Shown here piece by piece: positions 25,652-40,100 of a stretch of 64,000 nucleotides of DNA. This DNA comes from Anaeramoeba flamelloides (lineage: Eukaryota > Metamonada > Anaeramoebidae), in contig JANTQA010000057.1 in the NCBI GenBank assembly GCA_027625915.1, positions 6,634,001 through 6,698,000 of the forward strand. The letters run 5' to 3'. Within the stretch, counting starts at the first letter, position 1. Each line of letters begins with the position of its first letter. The notes under the pieces were generated by a model. That model was not told the origin of the DNA and did not search any database. It saw only the letters and a program-made list of their open reading frames with translations. Both the position numbers and the translations under genes were made by a program.

Positions 25652-26210
25652 AGGTTTACAATCCCTGAAATTTGAAAAAAGATTTTCGAACGTAGGGTTT
25701 AGTAACTTGTTAATTTGATTCTTAGCTTATCGATCTTGGATTTGGTATGGGTTTTAACAGTGGTCCAAAATGGCAATTTTGGACAATTTATTATTTTTTC
25801 TTTCCCAAATTCAAAATGAAGAGTCTAAGATTCATTGGTTCGAACTTGTGTTATAATAAAATGTGGTTTTTTGGTTCTTGATTGAAATTTTGAATTAGGT
25901 TTGGTTGTATTTGGTGCTTTTTAAAAAACAATTCTTTTTTCATTAAGTTTATTGACAAAAAAGTAAATCAAGATTCTTTTCTACAGCCCAAAAATTCAAA
26001 AGTTATTCTTAAACACCTACCCACCTATTAATCATATATTCTTCAATTCTGATTTCTGAAAAAAAAAAAAATAAATAGTCAAAAATTGCCCTTTTGGACC
26101 ACTATTAAAACCCATACCAAACCCAAGATCGATAAGCTAAGAATCAAATCAACAAGTTACTAAACCCTACGTAAGAAAATCTTTTTTCAAATTTCAGGAA
26201 TTGTAAACCT
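25652..26210. mobile_element. Foldback element R6 with 133-bp terminal inverted repeats
   Basis: The left arm (25652-25784) and right arm (26078-26210) are inverse complements with about eight mismatches, both beginning AGGTTTACAAT at the outside. The 293-bp loop has no coding frame. A degenerate single arm lies at 47303-47407 inside the Rab intron. No clear target duplication is seen. The close match of the arms suggests a young insertion or ongoing arm homogenisation. Confidence 0.8.
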
Positions 26211-27305
26211 ATATAATGTTCTTAACTTTTAAATTTTCAAAAAGTGAAAAATAAACATGGATCTTTCCCTCTGAAAAGGTTTTTTTAAATCCGATAATTT
26301 TAGTATTATCCTTCCTTATTTTTTTTACCAAATCCAAAAAAAATCTGAAAAAACTTTTTGCCAAATCTTCTACTTGTTTTTCGTTTACATTTTTTGAAAC
26401 AGAAATTTCAACTTTCAGAAATATAAGTCATTCTACTAAAAATATTTGTTCGTCGTTTATTAGTTATAATTTACAATCTTTATATTAGTAAAATCAAAAA
26501 ACTTGGTGAGAACTTCTTTTAGATCTAAATTACAACCCACTTCTTTGAACTCTTTTTTTACTAAGAAAAATATGCGAAATAAAGTGAAAATTTTTTTCCA
26601 TTAATGCTACAGATGAGAAGTATTAGTTTTGTGAAAAAAAAAATAACAACAAGATCAGCTTTTCTTTATCTTTACTGTAAATTGAAGAACTATTCAATGA
26701 AATGTTTCCTTGAATTCTTTAGATAAAGGTTTTAAAATCCAGACAATTTTTAAATTCTTTGACTGGCTAAAAATTTACTTATCTTTGAGTTTCCCTTTGT
26801 TAACAGGGAAGTGTTTAGGATTTTCAAATTCTTCTTTTTTTATTTTGTGATAAAGTAGAATAGAAAATTTGATCTGTTTTTATTGTATTAAAAACACTAG
26901 AGTAACTGGGTGTAGAGAATATAATTGAAAATTAAATAAAGAAAATCCAGTAAAGAAAAGGAAGCGAATTGTTTGTTTGTCGAAATTTAAAAAATATTCC
27001 CTTTTTGCAATTTCTCCGATATTTATAATATCAGGTATTGCCAACAACTCCAAAATCTAACAAAAGAAAAAAAACACAAAAAAAGACTTATGTTTAATTT
27101 GTATTCAGTGTCTTCAGAACAATCACTCTAAAAAAGGGAAACGAAAGTTAAACTTTGCTTAATTTTCGATTCACACAGAATATTCTTGCTATTTGTGGAA
27201 GAAATATGGTGTGCATATTTTCATTTTTTACTTTTTCTTCTTCAAACTACAATCTTTTTGAAATTTTGGTTTGAGGAAAAATTAAAAGTACAAACAAATT
27301 TTAAA

Positions 27306-29832
27306 ATGTTCTCTGAGGAATGCTATAGAATAGTTTCTCAGAACCAAAAAAATAAGAAGAAAAAGGAAAAAAACAAAAAAAGTTTATTCATCAGTATATC
27401 AGATGACTTAAAACAACTCTGGGACATAGAATCAATTTTAACTGATAGCGTATAAATCTTACTTTTACCAAAAATAAAAAAAAAAAAAAAAAGAAATGTT
27501 CCAATTTTAATTTCGTTTTGTGAGAACAAAAACAAACAACAAAAAAAAAAAACCCTCGGCTTATATTCACTATTGTTTACCAAAATAGGAGGCAAGATAT
27601 AATTGGTATATCTCTTTTTGTATTAAATATTTGGATTTTTATCACAACAAACAGTTTTCTAACAACAAAAACCTTAACAAATCAGAAACAATTCCATTGC
27701 AAAAGTTTGTTTCGGAAACTTTATTTTCGGTGAATTATTTAAACCAATTGGTTCTGAAGAAATCAGCCGAAAACGAAAGGAATGAAAATCAAGGTAAGAT
27801 TTTTTTTCAATTTCTTTTGTTTCATTTTACCCAACAAGAACTTTTGTTCTTTTAAAAATCAACACAAAAACTAACAAACATCCAAATAAACAAACAAACA
27901 ACACACAAATCAAAAAAATGAAAAAAAAAAAAAAAAAAAAAAAAATCCAAGAGAAAACAAAAGAAAAAACAACAACAATTTTACCAAATTACTCAAGCAT
28001 AATTTCCTTAGAAATTCTTTTTATTTTCATTGGGTCGCATCAAAACTTTAAAAAAATACTCCAAGAAGGGTTACTCCAAACTGTTTCGAACTTATTGGAC
28101 ACAATCTGCAAATTTTATCAGCAAACAATTCAAATAAGATTTCCCAATGATGAAAAAACAGAAAAGAATCCGACAGACGAGTTAATTTGTTTGAAATTAG
28201 TGAACGACTATTTGCTGTGTGGGCATACGATTAAACAATTAACAAAATTGATTTTTTTAATGTTAAAGTCGCAATTGGAATCGACAAAGGGAGGAAATAT
28301 CAATTTTGATTGGGTTTTTGATGAAAAGATCTTGGAAAATTTATTATTAATCATCCAAATTTTTATCCAGGAATCGCTTGATTCACAATTCATGTATTCA
28401 CAAACTCAGTTAATTATTGATCTATTAGACTTGTTGACTTTAATTTTCAAGTATATCGATAAGAAGCTCATCCTTGTACACCTTGATTCATTAAGGCCAT
28501 TAATCAATTTGCTAATTATTTTTGAATCACAAAACAGCAAACGTAAAAAAGCCATTAACATTGAAACTAACCAATATTTGGATCATATCAAAACTAACTT
28601 ATGGCATTTCACTGGGAGGAAATCAAATTTCCTTTTAAAAAAGGATACCGATCAAAAGAAAATTAGCAATTTGCTATTAAATTACTTTGGTAACAAATTA
28701 AAGAATGATCAACAAAATTTTTTAATCAAGATTAGTGTCTTAAATTTAATTATTATTTTGATCCAAAACAATTTAAAATTTGAACAAAAATTATTTAAAA
28801 TTATTAATTTCAATAAATTAAGCGATTTAATTCTCTGGACAGGCTGTACGTTCTCCATTAAGAAAAATGATTTTACAATTGGCGCCCAGAAAAATAAATT
28901 GAAAGAGATCAAAGAGAAAAAATTTCCAAAAGAAATACCCTTACTTTCGTATTTCCATAATAACAATAATCACGATAGTGGCAATATCGAATCAAATAAA
29001 CACAAGAATCAGAAAAATAATAGCAACAATCAGAAAAATAATAACAACAATCAGAAAAAAAAAAATAACAACCAGAAAAATAATAATAACAAAACAAAAA
29101 AAAAAATTGATAATAGAAGTCATAGTTTTGACAACCTTTTACATTTAAAACCTAATTATAAAATTATTCTTCATAATAACAATAATACAAATAATTTATT
29201 TAACTTATTTAATATTTTGGATGATATTTGCTATGAATCTCATAATAATTATCGAGATTATATGAAATATAAAAATGATAAAGAATCAAATGGAAAAAAG
29301 AATACCAAAAAAAAATTAAAAAAAAAGCAATTTATTTTTAATGAAATCTTAATTTCTTGTTTAAGGACTTTTATGAGTACAAAGAAAACCAATGAAATCA
29401 ATTTAAATTATTTATTACAAATCCATCAAAAATTAATTTTGCAACCTTTCATTTTAGATCTCTTAATAAAATACATTAACAAAGAGAATTATTTCATTTT
29501 AAAAGAAGAACTATTATTGGAAATATTATTTTCTGATTCTTTTTTAAATTTTCAAAATCTAAACTTTGTAACGTTACAAAAAAAAACAATTTCCTTTGTT
29601 TTTTACATCTCATTTTTTAATCCAATTACCAATCAAGATGAAATCGATTGGTTTTTAAAAATTATTGAATCACAAATAAATAATATTCCTCTTTTAACAA
29701 AAATTTCTAGTTCATTAAAAAAAATGTTAATAAAAAGGAAACTAGTTACTCAAAAATCTTTAAGTAAATTAAAATCAATAGAAATCTTAACAGAAATTTT
29801 ATATAAATTTAGAATTTTGAAAACGAATTTTA

Positions 29833-29864
<32 letters not shown>

Positions 29865-32800
29865 GATGATGATCAAAATAGTTTGAAAAAATATCAAAAA
29901 TTAATATTTAATTGGTTTGCGATTTTAGATTTTTATTTAGATTCAAAAAGCATTTTATTAAATATTTTGGATAATAAAGAATTTTTTGATGAATTTTTCT
30001 TATTATTAAAAGATTTTCAAACCAAAAAATTTGCTTTTCATCATTTGACGAATATTATAAGAATAATTCCAAAAAATGAATTTGCTCAAAAAAAAAATAA
30101 TAAATTTTTTCATTATTTTTCTTCATTTTTGATTTATTTATTAAATGAAATGAAAATTTTTAAAAAATCTAAAAAGATCAAATTATCTATTGAACTCAAA
30201 ACCCCCCATTCTTTCTTTTTTTATTCTTCAAATAACGAAAACAACAATGATAATAATACTACTATGGATAAAAATCAAAATAAAAATCACAAAAATAATA
30301 ACAAAAACAAAAACAGAATTACTCTCGTTAACAATGAATATATTAATAAAAATAACAATAACAATAAAAATAAAAATAAAAATAACAATAAAAACAAAAA
30401 TAATAATAAAAGCAAAATTAATAATAAATGTCTTCTTTTATTTAATTATTTAGATTTTGAAGAAAATTTAAAATTAATTAAACAAATTTTAGAAAAAATT
30501 AAATTAGCTATTAGTGGGAATAAAGTACTAAAAATTAAAATAGCAAAGTCAGAAATATTTGAAAGTTTAAAATTCTTTATGAGCTATCCAAACATTTCAA
30601 TTTATTTTGTCGAATCAATCTTAAATTTCTTAGTTGTGCTATTTAAAGATAATCGAGATATTTTAACAATATTTCGAGAAAAATTTGGATTTACAAACTT
30701 TGCAAGATTAATTGTAGAAATTGAACAAGTGATAACTAATAAGGAAGAAAAAAAAATTATTTCAAATAAACACTTTAATTTATTATTGAATTTATTGGTA
30801 CAGAACGGGAAATTTAATAAAAAAAATAATTATATGATCAACAATTCAGATATTATTTTATTATTATTTGAATATTGTGTCAACACTTCAAACGAACTTT
30901 TTTTAAGATTAATTAATTTATTTATTGATATTACAAAAACATCGATTCATAATTCTTCATGTTGTTGTATCATTGGCTTAATTTATTACTTGGCAAAATA
31001 TATTCCTCAAATGAAGAATAATAATATAATTTTATTAAAATTATTAAAATTAATTGGAATATTGGGTTCGCATTCAATTACAGTAAAGGAATTGAAATTG
31101 TTATTTAATTTATTAAAATCCTTACCTGGCAATATTCGACCGATATACCAATTAAACTTATTAAAATCGATCCATTCGATGATCAATTCCAAAAACAATC
31201 TTGATATATGTAACACTAGCAATACTGCTATTAATGCTATTGTTAATAATAATAATGATCATGAAGACGACCAATTTACAAATAATTTAAACATTGATGG
31301 TAATGATAAAAATAACAAAAGTGATGAGAGCAATAGCAAGAGTGACAAGAAGAATGATATCAACAACAACAGCAATGATTCTGGCAAAAAGAATATGGAT
31401 AAAAAAAATGGTACAAAGATAAATTTAAATATTAATAAAAATTTGATGAAAAAAATAAGAAATCCCAAGGTATTTTTTGAATTTGATGGGAAAAAATCTT
31501 GCTTGGAAATACCAAAATTAGAAAATTTCCCCTCAAAAAAGGGGTTTACTTTCATTGCCTGGATAAGAATAATTGATTTATGCCACCCTGAGGGGAAACC
31601 CAATTTTTTACCTCGGCTGTATTCTTTTTTCAATGAATTGGGCTATGGCTTTGAATGTTATTTCGAGAGCCACTCTGGTTATTTTGGATCAAATTTGCTC
31701 CCGGAACTAGTTTTACGCACAGTTAACGAAAATGGCGAAAGTGAAATACATATACCTTTTTATCAAAACATGCAAGAATGGTTTTTCTTAGCTATTTCAC
31801 AAAGCCCCTATTCATCATCCGCATCCTCTTCCTCGACATTTGCGTCGACGCCAACATCAAAAATGTCAAAATCAAAATCAAAAAATAAAATAAAAACAAA
31901 AAAAAAAATAAAGTCATCAAAAATAAAAATAAAAACAAAAGTATCACTTTTGTCAACATCAAATTCGCCACCCTCCCGTCCTTTATCTATCTCGCCACAT
32001 TCACCAAAGGCAAAATCACTTTCACCTTCTACATCTTCAACATTATCAGCGTCACTAAAGTCTCGAAAAAAAAAAAACAAATTAAAATTTTTAAAAATTT
32101 TCTTTAATGATGACGAATATATTTTTGAAAAACAAAAAAACAAAAACTTCAAACTTGATTACCCACCAACAAAATTACCTTATATGAAGAATAAAATTGG
32201 TTCAAATTTTTTAAATAAAGGCGGATTTGATACATTTTGGGGACAAATGTGCACTATTAATATTTTTGATGAATTTTTGTCATCAGAGCAAATTCATAAC
32301 ATTTATAAATTAGGTTCAAATTATTTTGGGATCTTTAATAATAATGATTTTCCAAGTACCCCCCAAGTTAAAAACATCAAAAATAATAATACTTTATCTA
32401 ATTTATTAAGCTTATCATATAACCCTAAGGCAACGAGAAATTTTATTGCCTTGAACCAAGCCCCGATCAATAAGGGCGGGAAAAGGGATGCAAAGTTAAT
32501 TTCTTTATTTAAATTTGTTTCTAATGAATTCCATAATATTATCCAAGGCTTGGGTGGTATTAAAATTTGCTTTCCATTAATTGTTCAATTAGATCAACCC
32601 ATTGAATTAAAAACAATAAATACCCAAAGAAATAATAGTTTACGTGATAATGACAATGATAATAATAATCTTATGATTGAAAAGAAAAAGAAACTAGATG
32701 AGAATAATGATATTAAAAAAAAGAATAAACATAAAGAGAAAACAATAGAAATAGAAAAAGAAAAAGAAAAAAAAAAAAAAATTGAAAAAGAAATCGAAAA

Positions 32801-34123
32801 AAAAAAAAAAATTGAAAAAGAAATCGAAATAGAAAAAGAAATCGAAATCGAAATAGAAAAAGGAAAAGGAAAAGAGAAAAAAAAAAAGAAAGATATACAT
32901 CTAAACAAAAAATTGGGGTTAATCAATAAACAAAAGAATTTAGATTTAAATAACGAACTACCATTTGAAGTTCTTGGTATTATTTCAGATTTGTTATTAT
33001 ATAGTAGAAAAAACCAATCTGATTTTTTGAAATTAAATGGATTTGAAATTATTAGTTATTTATTTGAAAGTATTTCTTCAAAACATTTAACTTTAAATGT
33101 TTGTCAAAAATTTTTCTTAACCATTTTAGAAATTAAAAATAATTATAAATTTTTGAAATCTTTTGTTCAAAATTTATTATTAAATTTTAATATTTGGATT
33201 TATTGTGATTTAGAAGTACAAGAATTTATTTTCAAAATTTTGTTAAATTTAACAAAAAAAAAGAAATTATATTTTAAAATTATCGAAATGCTGCACATTT
33301 TAAGAAACTATTACTGGTTGACACCAAACAAATACTCTAAAGGGAAAAACAATAAAATAGATATTTTCACTAAAGAAATCATTGCATCAAGAATCGATTC
33401 AACTTTGGTTCTTAAAAAATTAAGAAGAAAAATTTATAATATAATTAAAAAATTGTTATTTCACCCACTAGTTGGCACATATAATACATCATTACTCCCA
33501 TTATCAAAATCATCATCCTCGGATTCATTGCACAATGTATTTATGTCATCGACACTATCATCACCATCGAGGTTATCATCAAAATCAAACATATCAACAT
33601 TAAACTCATTATTAGCGCCAATTACAACGACATCAACATTATCTTTTTCTCAATTGGCAAAAAAAAAAATGAATAATAAAAATGGACATATTATTAAGAA
33701 GAAAAATAAAAATTTAGAATATTTATTTGAATTCTGTTTAATTAATTACGAAAGCCCTGAAAATATTTTCGATATGTTACAATTTTTAATCATCATTTTC
33801 AAAAACGAAAAATATCACAAATTAATAAATTTAAATAAACATTATCAATATTTCATATATTTTTTTTTAAACTTTAAAAATAAAAAATTAAAGAGATTAA
33901 CAATAAATCTAATGAAATATTCTCTAAATTTGATAAATAAAATTGAAAAATATCCATTTCACCTTTTAACCTATTTTTTTCAAAATATCGAATGGATTGG
34001 AAAATATTTTTTTTTAGATTTATTAAATATTGCAATATCTTTTCACAACAACAATACCAATATAGACCACGACACTAATATTAATATTAATATTATTACT
34101 ACAGATAATCAGAATAATAATCA

Positions 34124-34172
<49 letters not shown>

Positions 34173-37100
34173 GATAATAATAATAATAATAATAATAATA
34201 AAGATAATAAAAAAAAAAAAAAAAAAAAAACAACAACAACAATAAAGATGATGATAAAAATAAGCAAAATATTCTGAAAAATGATACAAATAAAAACACA
34301 AACAACTATCTTGGTCAAATTAATTTATTAAAAAGAAATGAAAATATAAACATTGAAGAATTAATTCTTAATGAATTAGATCGTAAATTAAAAACTTTAA
34401 AGAATATCCAAGATAAAAAAGATAATGCCAAAATTAAAATTATTTATCCGAAATTAATTCATATTATTTTTGAAATATTATTAAAATTTCACAATAAAAA
34501 ACAAGAAAAAATTATTATTAAAACATTAGAATTATTATTAAAATTTTTTGAATTAAATCAAAACAACTTGATCAATTTTATTACAAATATTAATTGGGAA
34601 AAATATTTTTTTGACATTTTAAATTATAATTCTCAAAATTCCACAATTGTATCGATTATTTTACATTTATTATCAAAAATTAATGTGTATTATTTTTTTG
34701 AAAAAAAAACTGATATTGTTAATATAATAAATATATTCAAAAATTTTAAATCAATTCAAAACTTAACTAAAATTAAGAAAAAAAAAATAATTATTGAATT
34801 GATTCGTCAAACTATAAATTTACTTCGCCCATTAATTGATAACACAAATGAATTCGTTAATAAACCAATTATGATTCCGATTTGGTATAATAAATTTTTA
34901 AAATTTATTGATTTTTTAGAATATTACTTATTTTTTAATATCAAATTGTTTAATTTATCATTAATAAATCTCAAGGGTAATAACAAGGGCCAAAATAATA
35001 ATCAAGATAAGAACAAGAACAAGAACAAGGCCAATGGTAATGGCAACGACAAGGATAATGATAAGGAAAGCAATTCGATAAATATAAAAAGGGTATCAAA
35101 TAATAATTTCACTTCATCATTTTCATCAACTTCTTCCACTTCTTCAACATCAACATCATCCTCTTATAATAATAACAAAGATAATGAAGGTAATAATTTC
35201 AAGAATTTTAAAGAAATAAAAAGCCAATCAAATGAAATTTTTGATTTATTTTTGAAGAAATCAAAAAATAATTTAGAGATCATTAGTTTAATTTTTGAAA
35301 TTATTCGATTTATTGAATTGGTTTGTTATAATGAAGAAACAAAATTTAAATATTTGTTGAAAAAAAAAAAAATGAATTTAATTTTTCTTCAATTAAGCAA
35401 TTTTATGTTAATCAGCTTAAATAGTAATAGATATTCAGAAGCATTTAAATTTCAAAAAAAATTAATAATTAATCAATTGCCAATCATGAATAATAACAAA
35501 ATGAAAAAAATGATCATTTTTTTCAATATTTATATCTTAATTTATTCCAAAAAAAAAATCCAAAAAATAAATAATTTTGACGAAAATGAAAAAAAAAAAA
35601 TCAATGCGCTCTATAATGACCAGTTAATTGATTTGATTTGCTTTGATTATCATTTTTTTTCTCAATTAACAAAGAGTAAATTAATTAATAAAAAAATAAC
35701 TTTCCCTAAAAATAAAGAAGATTTTGAAAATTTTTATAATTCCAATAATTGGCCAATTTTTTTTAATAACATAATTTTAATGGCAATTTCAAAAAGAACT
35801 CAAAACTTTAAAAAAACAATTTTTGAGTTGAATATCCAATATCAATTTTTCCATAAGGATTTAATTAATATCTTCATCCAATATTTGGAAAATTTTTCAA
35901 AAAAAAAGTCACCGCAAAAAATTAAATTTAAAAGTAAATCAGGTAAAAAATATTTGAAAACTAATGGCAGCCACTCAAAGATAAATAATAATATTCAAAA
36001 AATAAAGAAAAAAAAATCTAAAGCAAAATCTATTAGTAATATTAATGATGATCTCAAACAGAACAAAAAGAATAAAAATGATTTCAATGGGCTTAACTAT
36101 ATGGATAAATTTAATGGATTAGAAGAGGAAAATGATTCAATCAAAAAATTCTTATCCTTGCATAATAAAATTGAACAAAAAATCTATAGAAATCAACAGA
36201 AAATTATCCTTTTAGAAAAGAATTATACTAATAACTTAAATTATGCAAAAAGAAAATATAAACAAATTATTAGATCTTTAACTAACGAAAGAGGTCCTTG
36301 GAATGAAATTGGGAATTATTCGAATAATAATTTAGAAATTCATTGGAAATTGGATACAGTAGAAAATGGCAAGAGAGAAAGAATGAGATTAAAAAGAAAT
36401 TATTCCTTTGATTATCATAAAAAGGCATCAATTTTAAGAGATTACGGCGATGTTAAGGAAAGTAGGAAGAAATTAAATGAATTAAAATTGATCCAAAAAA
36501 AAAAATTAAATAAAAGAATATTAAATAAAACAGTCTCAGGAATCGATTTATTACTCGAAAATAATAATCAGCTTAATAATCACAGCATAAAAGAAAAGAG
36601 CAAATTACAAAAAAAATCTTATAATAATGATGATAATAATAATAACCATAGCCATAGCCATAATCATAATCATAATCATAATCTTAACTCTAACCATGGT
36701 AGAAACCATAGCCATAATCAAAAGGAAGTGATCATTTTTGAAACCAAAGTCGAATTAAAAAAGCCTTTTAAAATCACAAGTGGTGTTTTTAAAATTTGTA
36801 ATAATTCTATTCAATTTTTTGGGAAATCTCTTATTGGGAATGAAACGAACGAAAGCAATGAAATGGATAATCAATTCGAGTCTAACATTGACAAAAAAAG
36901 CAAAACAAAAAAAAAAATGACACGAGACCATATTTGGCCATTAAATCAATTAATACAAATATACAAAAGAAGATATCGATTAAGGCAATCAGCAATTGAA
37001 ATATTTTTGAAAAATAAAAAAATCTATTTTCTAAAATTTGATCACAAAGTCCGAGACAAAATTTTTGAATTAATCATCAGCTTAAAGCCTCCCAATTTGA

Positions 37101-40100
37101 CAAACGTTTTTTTTAGTGTCCCTTCCGAACACATTAAAAAAAAAAATAATTTAATCAAGAAATGGCAAAACTATGAAATTTCCAATTTTGAATATTTGAT
37201 GCAACTGAATTCCCTTGCTGGTAGAACTTACAATGATTTATCACAATACCCTGTTTTCCCTTGGGTTTTAACAGATTATAAAAGCAAGAAAATAGATCTA
37301 AACAATACCAAAGTCTATAGAGACCTGTCAAGGCCAGTAGGTTTGTTGAATCCAAACAACGCTGAAAAGTTAGAGATCAAATACAAAGAATTAGCCAATA
37401 ACCCTGAAACCGGAATACCACCGTTCCATTATGGTAGCCATTATTCGAATGCTGGAATTATTTTATATTATTTAATTAGAATGGAACCCTTTACCACAAT
37501 GGCAATCGAATTTCAAGGTTTGTAGTTTTTTTTTTTTGTTTTTTATTAATTTTAATTTATTAATATTTCTTTCAGTAATGTGTTGCCGGATTCTTTAACT
37601 GAGCAAGCTCGAAAAAAGTATTTTTATTTTCACTATTTAATGAGAAAACATCATACTTTTCTTTGGAATAATAATGGTTATATATAAAAGGTGCTATGAC
37701 CTTACTTAAAGTATACGTTTACAGAAATGAGGAAAAAGAGTATTTATTTGTGTATCAAATCTAAACAAATATTTTTTTTCAAAGTCACCAAAAGTTAAGA
37801 TAAACAATTTTTTTTTTAATAAAAAAAAGAATGAAAAAATTGTCACAAATTATCAAAATTTGATTTTTAGATCAGAATAATTTGAACCATTTTTCGTTTT
37901 TCAATCTATTCAAATTGAAAAAGACTTTTTTTTATTATTTTTTTTTTGAATATTAATTAGTCACAATAATTTGGGGATTTTTTCAAAGAAGCAACCAAAA
38001 TGTTCTTAAAATTCTATTTTTAATAAATAATTCAAAAAAAAATTGAAATCAAAAAAAAACAATTAAAAATTGAAAAAACTCTTTTTTTATTCATTTTAAT
38101 ACACTGAATAAAACAAAATTCAAAAATATTTCAAACTATTTAAATTGCAATTTTATGCTTGGAATTTGCAACGTGAAAGAGTTTGGTAGTATTTGTTTTT
38201 TTTTTTTTTTTTTTTTGAATCTCTATTTTCTATTGATTTTGAAATCTCGATCCTTTTCTTGGAAATTTGTAACACCAATAGTTGAAAGTAGTTACTGTTT
38301 TGTTTAGTTTTATAACATTTCTTGATTTGGAAATTTTAATTGTTTTCGTTGAAATTTGTAAGACCAACAATTTGGATGTATTTTTTTTTTATTTTATTTT
38401 TATTAGAAAAGTACCATTTATTAGGCTCGAAATCTGTATTACTTTCTCTGAAATTTTTATTACCAATTGTTGAAAGTATTTACTTTTTTGTTTATTTTTA
38501 TAGCATTTCTTGATTTGAAATTTTCAATTGTTTTCGTCGAAATTTGTAAGACCAACAATTGGGATATATTTATTTATTTGGATTTTCCCTTCTCTTGTGT
38601 TTGAAATCTGGGTCTTTTCTTTGTTTTTTTTTTTTAGCTTATCTAACTATTTTAATTTTTTTCGAATTCCACCTTTTCCTAAATGTTTTCTTATGTTTTT
38701 TTTGTGAAAAAAAACTTGGAAAAAAAAAATGTTTGAAACTCCAAATTAACAATAAGAAAATTGAGACAATATAATTTCTTTTAAAATACACACACAATGA
38801 TTTAGTGAATTTTTTTTTATTTACAAAAAAAAAAATAAAAATGATTTTTTAAAAGTGCATTTTTTGAAAAGGATATTTTACTTCAAATCAATTTTAAAAA
38901 AATAAGTATACTCATCCTAAATTAAAAAAAATATTGGTGGTAATTTTTTCATCAATTAAAAATTTTCCTTATCAGAAAACACAATTTTTGAAACGAAAAA
39001 TTGAACTTTTTTTATTTTAGTAGTGTTTGTCATTATTTTCATATTTCTGGATTATTAATTAAAAAAAAAAATACCATTCTACTGGCTCTTTTCTTGAATA
39101 CTCGATTTCTGAAACTAATCTTTTCAAAATTTTTTAAAAAATTGAAATAAAACCAAAACTAAATACAAAACAACGACAGAAAATCATTAATTACATATTT
39201 ATGATTAAACCTTTCTCAATATTTTCTACTTTCATTTCTCAATTTGGAAGCGGGAAACCGATTTTTGAAAAAATTTCTTTCAAGAAAACTAATAAAAGAC
39301 AAAGTAATTTTCATATCGAATAACTTGGACTCAAAATAACGAAGGCCAACCATATATATGATAATTTTTTACACCATTTCTCTAACTGTAAGCCTTAAGA
39401 TGGATCAATTCAAATTTGTTAAAAACAAATAAATCATAAACTTTTAAAAAAAATGATTCTTTAGAATGTTTGCTTTGTTAATAAAATTTTTTTTATAACA
39501 GTTTGAATTTGTTGTCAATTATTTTCTATTCAGAGTAATTTATCAAAACAAAAAACTTGTAAAATTTATTTTTCAATACTTAGCAAAATAATTATATATA
39601 TATATATATATATATTTATAAAATTAATTACAGATAACATATTTTTAAAAATTAAAATAATAATATCCAGAACAAGATATTATTTACTTCTTCTAGATGT
39701 TAAATAATAAAAAAATTCCCTTTAATTTTAGTTTATCATTCAGAATTTTTATCAGAAATTTCACAATTTATTTTGAAAAAAAAAAAACCTTTTCAAATAA
39801 AATAATATTTTGAGTTTCTTTTTCAAATACATCCCTTTTTTATGTTGAATAAACTCATATTTTTTTGGATTATTTAAATTTTCTTTCAATCAAAAACCTG
39901 TAATTTTTTTTTTAATAAATAATAATTCGAACAAAATCAATTTTTTTTTTTTTTTTTGATAGAATTAATTTTGAATAAAACAAACTTTATTTATTTTTTT
40001 TTAATATTTTTGATCTTTATTTTCATTTTTCCTCAGATATTTCAGAATTTATTTGAATTCATCTCGAAAAAAACCCAAAAAACCATAATTACTGAACTTT

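Larger units (their letters stand above)
24302..27305. other. Intergenic region with repeats R4 and R6
   Basis: Between the PH-like gene and the BEACH gene are repeat R4 copy 1 and foldback R6 (listed separately). The remaining stretches, 24302-24850 and 26220-27300, show no gene. A candidate upstream frame at 27186 merges into BEACH exon 1 but lacks an ATG before 27306. Confidence 0.5.

Noticed and set aside
25838-25860. tRNA T-arm-like GGTTCGAAC
   Set aside because: No acceptor stem, anticodon arm or RNA polymerase III A box can be fitted around it. No tRNA or rRNA gene was found in the window.
34023-34318. Minus-strand frames rich in Ile, Tyr or Leu
   Set aside because: They are readings of the AAT microsatellite on the opposite strand of the BEACH gene.
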